Assembly: GCA_964030785.1 (NCBI GenBank)
Contig: OZ034971.1
Span: forward strand, 13,485,079-13,549,078
DNA: 64,000 nucleotides
Direction of reading: 5' to 3'
Source: Siderastrea siderea
Lineage: Eukaryota; Cnidaria; Anthozoa; Scleractinia; Rhizangiidae
The notes below the pieces were generated by a model. That model saw only the letters and a program-made list of their open reading frames with translations, had not been told where the DNA came from and made no database searches. A program made the translations under genes and the position numbers. Below, in pieces: positions 51,501 through 63,500 of this stretch (position 1 is its first letter; each line of letters opens with the position of its first letter).

Positions 51501-54500
51501 CATTTATCCTGTGTAAAGTTTATATTAGCCTTATTTTTTATGTCTAAGCCAGTACTTGAAGTGAAATTCACATGTTTAGCACATATCCTCAGTAATTCCT
51601 TTTCCTTTTCTTTTTCCCAGTCATTTAAAGAGTAATTTAGTTTATTGTATTAATGTACATTGCAGAGGACTAAGTTTGATTTTCCTATATTTTAATGTTC
51701 TTGTTTGTTTTTTGTATTTGTATAGTCACTTCGAGGATTATAATGTGCTGAGTCTGAGTAAAGTGTTCACTTTTTATGTTGTTTTCTCATGTCAAAGGAT
51801 AACATTGCAACTTTTCTGGCAGAGTTTGTTTATACTGACTTTTTCCTAGGCTGTGAGAGGCCTTTAATATCCTCCCTCAAATCCTTGGAAAATGTTGGTA
51901 TTTACATATGTACCCAACAGTGGTGTGGTATTAAGCTATGTTTCAATGACCAGGACAAATAGTATTTATACCAAGTTTATGATGATTTGGGATAACATTT
52001 AGTATTATTCACTCAAGGTGTAAGTTATAAATGATGATATAGATATTTTTGGCAACAGCAAAATAGAGGTTAAAAGTTTATACCTATAGACATATTAAAC
52101 AAGATTTAATTTGTAGTTTACTCTTTACCAATGGTACAAACAATGACCTGAAGCCGTGAATAATCATATTAGTTTATAATCCATCAAATATATTAATTTG
52201 CTTTTGTTTAATTGGTTGCAATGGGCACATGCCCCAGTATGCCCCAACTATAGTGGGAAACAACAAAATAATAATATCCCCCAAAGATATCCCCCAGTTT
52301 GTAGAAGTAGAGTTAAAAGGAACCATATGTTTGTTGAAAACATCAAGATCTAAGGGCATATCTTGCTATAACAGATGAGGATTTCAAGCAACATGCTTGT
52401 CACTAAATAAGTGTTTGAAAACACTAAACATTAGGCACTCATTGACTTTTCAGCAATCTGAAAAGTTCAACATCCTATGCAGTAAATGTTTTTGACACAT
52501 GTGCAGCTTTCTGCAAAACATTTGAAGGATAAATGCAATATTAAGCTTTATATGTCTTCTGTTCAATAATAGAGGTGTTCTGACAAGGTGCTTGGGTGCG
52601 GGACCACACAATTCGGTCAAACCCACATAATAATGCAAAATTCCCAACACCCTGCAAAATCCCGCACAATACTGAAAGATTTGCTTAAAGATTTAATTAA
52701 ACCAGGTATCCTATTGATAACCGAGATTCCTAAAAACTTTTTAGGCTATTTCCAGGCTATCTACCTTCCAGAACAATCGAGAAATCGCTTTCCTTGATCG
52801 CTCGAGCGGATGTAAAAACGACAAGGCGTTCTTTCGTCACTCTGCGCTAGCCTGGGCACTAGTTTCAGTTTGATCTCCTTCTTTTAGTCAACTTCAATAA
52901 TTGGGTTTTGTTTTTGAGCGTATCGCTTCCTCATTCAGTTTTTAAAATAATATATGTCGGGGAACAAAGAAGAAATGCTGAAGAAATGAACCGTGGTGCC
53001 AAAATGACTGTCACTGTTTCTGAAATATTTTCGCAAAGGACCGATCGAATTTGCGAATTGACAAAGAAACTGAATCGTTAAACTTCGGTCAGAAGAAACT
53101 CATCCAGTTCTGATCTGCATACTAGATTTTGATTTTTCTCATCCACGTGAAAGGCATTTACATTCAAGAAAATGCAAGTTCTACGATCTACTTGGTAAGT
53201 TGTTGAGAAAAACAAACGTGCCATCAACACTGTATCAAATCACAGTAAGCACGCAATTTGCATACATCTTGGTTTGTGTTTTTGCGGCTAACTTCGAAGA
53301 ATTTGTGAACCTTTACGGGGAACTATTCACACTACATATTATTAATTAAAGACAGCAAAACTGCAGGGATTTTTTTTAATACAGGAACTTGCTTAGATCG
53401 GAAATATTTTATACCAAAGTTTTATTTTTGGTTTTATACGCGCGTTAATAAAACCCGATCGAGTTTATCGTGTCACGCAACGGGATTTTGTTTATACAGA
53501 CACAGTTTTAGTTTCGAGTCAAACTACACTCTCTTGTTTTACACAGTTCTAATGTGATTTTAATACTGGCAAACATCCTCATTCCATGATTGCTGAATAC
53601 TGTATAAGCCATATTTAACGCCACCAATCATGCAATCCTACCCTGTTTAGGACAAATTCAGACCTGTTTAGGGTAGTCTCCCATAAAATAACATACCCTG
53701 TTCAGGACAGAGAGGCCAAAAACCATACCTTGTCCCCATATAGGCCATATAAGGAAGTACCCCCTGGGGTGTACTTCTACTCCAAATGGTGTGTCGTGAA
53801 CTGCTCATATCGTCAAGGTATTTATGTGGCGTTCTGGAATCTAACCAAGTGAACACACTTTGCAAACATTTTGGCTACATTATAAAAATCTAATTAGCAG
53901 TGCATGGATGCTCTCAGAAAAAAACTAAGGTTTTTAGACTTGCTTAGCATATTGAGGAAAGGATGATGTAGCTGGGAAAAATAAGAATTAGAACATTCTA
54001 ATAAGAAAAAAGGCAATTTATAGAAACTTGTCAAAACAAGCAAACTAACAAACAAATATTGTGGGAGTCAGAGGTAACAGCAATAATTAAAATTATTAAA
54101 ATTGGTTAATAAAGTAATAGCCAAATAATTAAACTGTGCATGGGTCAAAGCTCTGGACACATAGAATATTTATACCAAGTATAGAATGATTTGGGGAAAT
54201 TTTTATTTACCCTAGGTTATTATATACTGATATAGATATACCTAATGTCATATTTAAAATAGCTCTTTCAACATACTGCTGGCACAAATAATATTTATAC
54301 CAAGTTAACAAAGACTTGGAAGAATTTTTTATTATTCTCCTAAGTTGTTGTAACTTTTGTACAGATATGCTTAAAGGGCGTGTAAACCCTTATACAAAGT
54401 TTACTCTCATTAAAACAAGTTTGCTGTGCGTATTTTGAACTGCATTTGTGAAGCCTTGCTCGATTGAGCAAGGTGGTGCTCAATTCAATGAATTTGCCAG

Positions 54501-57500
54501 ATAAAACAAGGGTAACCTTTGCCGGGCAATTTGTTTTGGTACTTTTCAAGTAAAAATTCAGAGTCTGGTGTATTTTACTGTCGATTACAAATATACGAAA
54601 TCATCAAAGCGCGGTATAAACTTCCCACAATATTTTTTTCATCATTTCTCTGAGAAAATTGTGAGCTTTGGCCAAACTGTATGCGTTAAACTTTTCAATG
54701 CCTGGAGTTCTTGATGCGATAAACAAGTCAAAACTGCACGATTGTGAGCGTAATTTGTCACCCATGATATTAATAGGTAATCAAATGGTATACTCGTGAA
54801 ATTAGGAAATAATTTTACTTGCGTTTTGTCAAAATTCCAATAATTTCCCTCGCCTTAATTATTAGAAATTTGACAAAACGCGCGTGAAATTATTTCCTAA
54901 TTTCACTCATCACCATTTGATTACACATACTAATTTACAGTGATTCGGAAAAGGTTTAACTGTGTGGCTACTTGAAGCAAGGCCACCCAGATAAATTTTT
55001 GAGACAAATTTTTAAATTAGGCAATTAAATCCACACTATTTTAAGAATCTTTGATACCCAAGAAAGTGTGATTAAATTTAAGAAAGTGTGATTTCATTTG
55101 ATTAATCCAAGTAGACTTACCGGTACCAAGTATTTCCCAAAGAATCATTCTGTATTTACTGCGGTAGCTGTGACAGAAGCAAAATGACCTGGACACAAAC
55201 AACATTTATACCAAGTTTACAATAACTTTGGAAAATTTTTAAATTAATTATTCTCCTAAGTTGTTGTATGTTGATATAGATATGGTTACCACAACAATAT
55301 AATAATAATATTTTGTTTTTCTTACAAAGTCAATATTTAGCTATGCATGGTACAACCTTGAGGCAAATAATGTTTATAACAGGTGTACAGTGACTTGGGG
55401 AAATTCTTATTTTCTTCAGATGCTGTACACAGGTTATAGATATGCTAACAAACATTAAAAAACATATTTCTAATTAAATATTTTAAAATTAATTCTCCTA
55501 AGTTGTTTTATGTTGATATAGATATGGTTACCACAACAATATTTTATTTTTCTTACAAAGTCAACATTTAGCTATACATGCTGCAATAACCTGGAGGCAA
55601 ATAATATTTGTAACAAGTGTACCGTGACTAAAGAAAATTTTCATTTTCTTCAGATGCTGTACACAGGTTATGGATCTGCTAACAAACATTAAAAACATAA
55701 TTTCTAATTTTACCATGACTCATAAAGTAATATTTATATGTAATTTACAGTGATTTGGGAAAAGTTTTACTGTGTGGCTCAAACCATGGCCACCCAGACA
55801 AAATTTGGAGACAAAATTTGGAGACATAGTTTTAAATTAGCCAATCAGAGACAAGTTTTCCTTGACCAGTTTATTTTCTTAAATCCACGATGTGTTAAGA
55901 ATCTTTGATATCCAAGAAAGTGTGCCTCAAAATTTGACGGTTGTTAAGTTGTTGTCAGGTTCAGTATGTATGTGTGTGTGTTGGGGGAGGGGGGGGGGGG
56001 GGGCACTTGACCCATGTTTGGGTGTAGGGGTGCTGTTGAGGGTCTGAGCCTGACCATGTTTAGGACAAAAATAAAGCCCTAACATACCAACCCTGTTTCG
56101 GACAACACTCTCCATTTTAGGTCCCTGTTGAGGACAAATGACAAAATACACACTCTCTTGTTTTACACAGTTCTAATGTGTTTTTAATACTGGCAAACAT
56201 CCTCATTCCATAATTGCTGAATACTGTATAAGCCATATTTAACGCCAACAATCATGTAATCCTACCCTGTTTAGGACAAATTCAGACCTGTTTAGGGTAG
56301 TCTCCCATAAAATAACATACCCTGTTCAGGACAGAGAGGCCAAAAACCATACCTTGTCCCCATATAGGCCATATAAGGAAGTACCCCCTGGGGTGTACTT
56401 CTACTCCAAATGGTGTGTCGTGAACTGCTCGTATCGTCAAGGTATTTATGTGGCGTTCTGGAATCTAACCAAGTGAACACACTTTGCAAACATTTTGGCT
56501 ACATTATAAAAATCTAATTAGCAGTGCATGGATGCTCTCAGAAAAAAACTAAGGTTTTTAGACTTGCTTAGCATATTGAGGAAAGCATGATGTAGCTGGG
56601 AAAAAATAAGAATTAGAATATTCTAATAAGAAAAAAGGCAATTTATAGAAACTTGTCAAAACAAGCAAACAAACAAACAAATATTGTGGGAGTCAGAGGT
56701 AAAATCAATAATTAAAATTGTTGAAATTGGTTAATAAAGTAATAGCCAAATAATTAAACTGTGCATGGGTCAAAGCTCTGGACACATAGAATATTTATAC
56801 CAAGTATAGAATGATTTGGGGAAATTTTTATTTTCCCTAGGTTATTATATACTGATATAGATATACCTAATGTCATATTTAAAATAGCTCTTTCAACATA
56901 CTGCTGGCACAAATAATATTTATACCAAGTTAACAAAGACTTGGGAGAATTTTTTATTATTCTCCTAAGTTGTTGTAACTTTTGTACAGATATGCTTAAA
57001 GGGCGTGTAAACCCTTATACAAAGACTTAGTTTACTTTCATTAAAACAAGTTTGCTGTGTGTATTTTGAACTACATTTGTGAAGCCTTGCTCGTTTGAGC
57101 AAGGTGGTGCTCAATTCAATGAATTTGCCAGATAAAACAAGGGTAACCTTTGCCGGGCAATTTGTTTTGGTACTTTTCAAGTAAAAATTCAGAGTCTGGT
57201 GTATTTTACTATCGATTACAAATATACGAAATCGTCAAAGCGCGGTATAAACTTCCCACAATATTTTTTTCATCATTTCTCTCAGAAAATTGTGAGCTTT
57301 GGCCAAATTGTATGCGTTAAACTTTTCAATGCCTGGAGTTCTCGATGCAATAAACAAGTCAAAGAAAGTGTGATTAAATTTAAGAAAGTGTGATTTCATT
57401 TGATTAATCCAAGTAGACTTACCGGTACCAAGTATTTCCCAAAGAATCATTCTGTATTTACCGCGGTAGCTGTGACAGAAGCAAAATGACCTGGACACAA

Positions 57501-60500
57501 ACAACATTTATACCAAGTTTACAATAACTTTGGAAAATTTTTAAATTAATTATTCTCCTAAGTTGTTGTACGTTGATATAGATATGGTTACCACAACAAT
57601 ATAATAATAATATTTTGTTTTTCTTACAAAGTCAATATTTAGCTATGCATGGTACAACCTTGAGGCAAATAATGTTTATAACAGGTGTACAGTGACTTGG
57701 GGAAATTCTTATTTTCTTCAGATGCTGTACACAGGTTATAGATGTGCTAACAAACATTAAAAAACATATTTCTAATTAAATATTTTAAAATTAATTCTCC
57801 TAAGTTGTTTTATGTTGATATAGATATGGTTACCACAACAATATTTTATTTTTCTTACAAAGTCAACATTTAGCTATACATGCTGCAATAACCTGGAGGC
57901 AAATAATATTTGTAACAAGTGTACCGTGACTAAAGAAAATTTTCATTTTCTTCAGATGCTGTACACAGGTTATGGATATGCTAACAAACATTGAAAACAT
58001 AATTTCTAATTTTACCATGACTCATAAAGTAATATTTATATGTAATTTACAGTGATTTGGGAAAAGTTTTACTGTGTGGCTCAAACCATGGCCACCCAGA
58101 CAAAATTTGGAGACAAAATTTGGAGACATATTTTTAAATTAGCCAATCAGAGACAAGTTTTCCTTGACCAGTTTATTTTCTTAAATCCACAATGTGTTAA
58201 GAATCTTTGATATCCAAGAAAGTGTGCCTCAAAATTTGACGGTTGTTAAGTTGTTGTCGGGTTCAGTATGTATGTGTGTGTGTTGGGGGAGGGGGGGGGG
58301 GGGCACTTGACCCATGTTTGGGTGTAGGGGTGCTGTTGAGGGTCTGAGCCTGACCATGTTTAGGACAAAAATAAAGCCCTAACATACCAACCCTGTTTCG
58401 GACAACACTCTCCATTTTAGGTCCCTGTTGAGGACAAATGACAAAATACACACTCTCTTGTTTTACACAGTTCTAATGTGTTTTTAAGACTGGCAAACAT
58501 CCTCATTCCATAATTGCTGAATACTGTATAAGCCATATTTAACGCCAACAATCATGCAATCCTACCCTGTTTAGGATAAATTCAGACCCGTTTAGGGTAG
58601 TCTCCCATAAAATTACATATCCTATTCAGGACAGAGAGGCCAAAAACCATACCCTGTCCCCATATAGGCCATATAAGGAAGTACCCCCTGGGGTGTACTT
58701 CTACTCCAAATGGTGTGTCGTGAACTGCTTGTATCGTCAAGGTATTTATGTGGCGTTCTGGAATCTAACCAAGTGAACACACTTTGCAAACATTTTGACC
58801 ACATTATAAAAATCTAATTAGCAGTGCATGGACGCTCTCAGAAAATCTAAGGTTTTTAGACTTGCTTAGCATATTGAGGAAAGCATGATGTGGCTGGGAA
58901 AAATAAGAGTTAGAATATTCTAATAAGAAAAAAGGCAATTTATAGAAACTTGTCAAAACAAGCAAACAAACAAACAAATATTGTGGGAGTCAGGAGTAAA
59001 AGCAATAATTAGAATTATTAAAATTGGTTAATAAAATAATAGCCAAATAACTAAACTGTGCATGATTCAAAGCTCTGGACACAATATTTATACCAAGTAT
59101 AGAATGATTTGGGGAAATTTTTATTTTCCCTAGGTTATTATATACTGATATAGATATACCTGTACACATTTAAAATAGCTCTTTCAACATACTGCTGGCG
59201 CAAATAATATTTATACGAAGTTAACAAAGACTTGGGAGAATTTTTGATTATTCTCCTAAGTTGTTGTAACTTTTGTACAGATATGCTGAATAAAAAAGCA
59301 GCCGTTCCAGCATTTATATGTAGTTATTATCCAACAATTTGAAGCTGTAGGTAGTGCCATTCCTGGGTAGCATGTACTGTCTGTAGCATAGTCACGTATC
59401 CCTTTCAATGTCATAACAGGAAGATTATCAGAGTGATGAAGAATTTGATGAAAGTACTGCTCAGTAGCTTTCATGGGAATGGTCGCACTTAAGGATTTTT
59501 CTTTCACAAACTCAAAAGTTAGAATCACCTTTGTACAGCATAATAAACAACACCACAGGAAAGTACAGCTCAGTAGCTTTCATCTGAATGGTTACACTTT
59601 AGCATTTTTTTTCACAGACTCAAAAGTTAGAATCACCTTGTACAGCATAAGAAACAGCACCACAGGGAAGTACTGCTCAGTAGCTTTCATTTGAATTGTG
59701 ACACCTTAGGATTTCACCCACAGACTCAAAAGTTAGAATCACCTTGTACAGCATAATAAACAACACCACAGGGAAGTACTGCTCGGTAGTGTTCAATTTT
59801 GGATGATAACACTCGTTCACAGACTGAAAAATTAGAACCATCTTGTACGGCAGAATAAACAGTGGATTAAAAATAAGAACATTGACTTTGTTTTGAAATG
59901 TGCATTTTAAAACTAAGTGCGTGTGTGTAGTGTTGGTGGCTTTTTGGTCATTATTTATACCACTGTTTACTGTGATCTTGATGAATATTTTCATTCAGTC
60001 ATGTCACAGTAGACGGTGGTATAAATACATTAATTCTTTTTTTAACCATTAACTGAGATTAATGTGCACCTTCTAGTCACCTGAACTTGGTCATATTGTG
60101 TATTCTACCTGAAATTATGCTGGTTTGTACTTATCTGTAGACTCAGAAATTAGAGCCACTTTGTATAGCAGAATAAACAGTGAATTAAAAAAACAGTGAC
60201 TTTGGTTTTGAGTCTAAGTGCCTGTGTGTAGTTTTGGTTGCTTCTTTGGTCATTATTTATACCACTGTTTACTGTGATCTTGATAAATATTTTCATTTAG
60301 TCAGTACCACAGTAGACGGTGGTATGAACACATTTTTTTTCAACAAGTAAGTGAGACTAATGTGTACATACCAGTCACCTTAACTTGGTGACATTGCATG
60401 TTCTATCTGGAATTATGCTAGCGTACGACAAAGATACATTTTCTTTTGCCCCTTCCATAAATGCAAGATTTGACATTTAGCACTGGTACGAAGGTGATGT

Positions 60501-63500
60501 TTGTAATTACCAGACAGTTATAATTTTAGGATTTAATAGATTCTGAGATGTGACAGTGAAAGATTGATTATTGGATGTGACAGTCATGCCAGAATTGGTT
60601 GAACTATTGTGTTTAATTGTTTTCCTGAAAACAGTAGTTCATGAGGTAGTGGTGTTGAGTGCCATATGCTTTAACTTCATGCTCAGGGCCATGTTAACCC
60701 TTTAAGCCCTGATATGAAAATGCATATTCTCCTTACTGTTCTCCATACATTTCTTATGGAACTAGTAAGGAGAATTTGTCTAAATATCAAGACATCTTAT
60801 CCTTGGTGATCACTTTCTAAAATATTCTCATCACTTGATTCTTTAAACAAGTAGTGATAATGTAAAGAGAGATTTCATTTTTGTCACTGTTAGGGTTTGA
60901 AGGGTCAACCCCCTAAGCATGCATATTCCCCTTAAATGAACCCTTACTAGCGAGGCAATGAGCCAGTTTAACGTTTCAGCTCAGATAATTTACTGCCTCA
61001 GTGCATTTATTTATAATTGTTTTTATGGTGTGTCCCTACTTACTGTGTCAGAAATGCTTTCTGTAAATCAATAGTTTAGTTTTCTCTCACAGAATGCAAC
61101 TCAGACGCAGTAAAACACATTTTATTGCTTTATACTGTGATAAGGCATGTTTTCATTGAACCAGTTAGAATGCCCATAGCAAGTCAAATAACTAACAAGT
61201 CTCTCAAAAATGATCTACCCTAGAACATGGACTTTTGTCGTGTATTTAAAGAGTATTTGTCTTGTATATGAAACATTTGTCATTTATATAAACCAACAAC
61301 TGAAATGTGTACTTGAAGAAGTTGAATTTACAGTGATGTTGCTCATGTTATTTTGGGGCCATCCTTTATTACTAATGAAAAGGAGAAATCTTATGAGTTT
61401 ACTTTTATTCCTTCATCAAGGTTGTAATTAATGGCCTTTACAGTTCCGAGAATAATGTCCAAGCCAGTTTTGACTCCCCTGTTAAGGTAAGAGGTATTTT
61501 CAGTTATTTGTCAGTCTCTACATTGCACATGTGTTGCTGGTGTTCACACCATCATTCCTATCGTGCTAATCCGACAATACAATAGCCAGCTTATTTTCTC
61601 CCCAGCTGTGTCTGTGTTTCAATTCAGTGGATAGTTCACCTTGTGTGTTTACACTCGCTGTTAACACCTGCATGTATGTGTGCTGGCCACTTATTGCCTC
61701 TATTAGATTCCTAAAGGCCATTTTTGCGTTGTCTTGTACCTCTTTTTGAAAGAGAGTCTTGGTTCATAGCCTTTCACATGAAAATGCAGATAAACCTCAT
61801 TTTTGTGTGGAAGGTTGCGCACCAGTCCTTGCTTTGACAACTTAAAAATGGCCTATTTTAATTAACAAAACAGTTACGTCTTGATAATTTTGATGTTTAA
61901 TGTGTACCTTTTTCACAGTCAGTTGCTTTAGATCCCGAGTTTTCTAAAAAAAGAACAAAGATGTATGTTACTGGCGGAACAAAGGTTTGTTTTTTAATAC
62001 CAGTGTTGCTGAAGATACTTGGTCTTGTGATAATTATTTCATCAGATTACTGATCTGAAGGTTGGTGGCTCAAGTCCAAGAAATCAAAATTGTTTAAACA
62101 CCCAACCAGAGAACTCTTAGCAGGGTTTGCACAGGACATGGAAAACCTGGAAAGCCATGGAATTTTAGAATTTCATTTTCCAGGCCTGGAAAGTCATGGA
62201 AAATGAAGTTCATTGTACAAAATAAAATTAGCAGTTGCCCTTCCCGTGAATGAAAAGAATTTCAAAATTAATGGGTCATAAACTTGATTTACTTCACCTT
62301 TTTTGTAAACGAAAAGCTAAATTTAGGTCATGGAAAAGGTCCTGGAAAGTTCTGGGATTTCAAAATCTTAAAAGGGGACAAATTCTCTCTAAGGCATGAA
62401 AGAGGTAGCTTATCTTGAAGCGCCTGGAGGGAACATGGCCTGGAGTGGTTAGGGTGTCAGCCTTGTAATTCAGAGGTCCAAAGTCTCACTTTGACTACTG
62501 GATGGAGTTATCTCTTACTAGACCTGAGTTACTGGTCTGCTTCCCACTGGCTGTCTTTTTTTACTTTGTTACGTTCAGTTTGTTAGGTGGGGTATTTTTG
62601 GGCGGCCTCCTTGTGGACCCATTGTAAGCCATTGATTATCATTATGTATTTGTTATAGGTGCCAACACCATGGGCCTCCTGTCTTATTGTTTGACTATTC
62701 TCTTACCTCACTTTACCTCACTATGTATATTATTATTGTGTCCTCAGTTGATCCTGACAGAGAGAGGTTGGTTCAGAAACAAGGCTACAGTCTTACATGA
62801 AGGAGAGGGAAGCATCAGGATAATTAAATGGAGAGCAAATCTCATAGCATGGGCCAATGACACTGTAAGATCACCTAGTAGACTACCACTGCTTCAGACC
62901 TGAAACCCTTTTCACTAAGACTCTGTTAGATAGTATCCTAACACAGTAGAACCAACTTTTTTGTGGCTCAAGCTAAAGCCAACTCACTTTCTTATGTAAA
63001 GGCCTTGTTTTTAAAATCTGAACACCTTGCTACTGCAACCAACAAACATTTTGGAGTCCCAATTTACTATTTTCTTTACAAATTTACCCGTTAAAATGGC
63101 CAATCAAAATGCCTCATGGATTAGATGATATGAGCAAACTAAAGTTGACAAAGAGAAGGTCAAAACAGCTCTTTTCACTGTATTTGGTAACTGTTTTTTA
63201 ATTGATGCGCCTTCTCATCATACTTGTTCTCTCCTCTTCTATTGTTTTTCTCTTTGCACATCCTTGCTTTTTGTAAGCTATCAAAGCTTAACATAAACAA
63301 TATTTTTTTATTCTACCAAAAAATTTATAATTAAGGTTGTGCACATCACAAAAACAGTTACAGTTAGAGGCAAAACACAAACACCCAAACACAAAAAAGG
63401 AAAAAAAACACCACCCTGTTCATGGCCTGTGAGCAGTCACAGTGAGTAGTAGTGAGTAGTGAGTAGTGAGTACTTAGTGAGTAGTGAGTAGTGAATAGTA

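Noticed and set aside
53528..59286. CRISPR-like array
   Set aside because: The repeats are kilobase-scale duplications and long sub-repeats without uniform spacers, in a eukaryotic intron.
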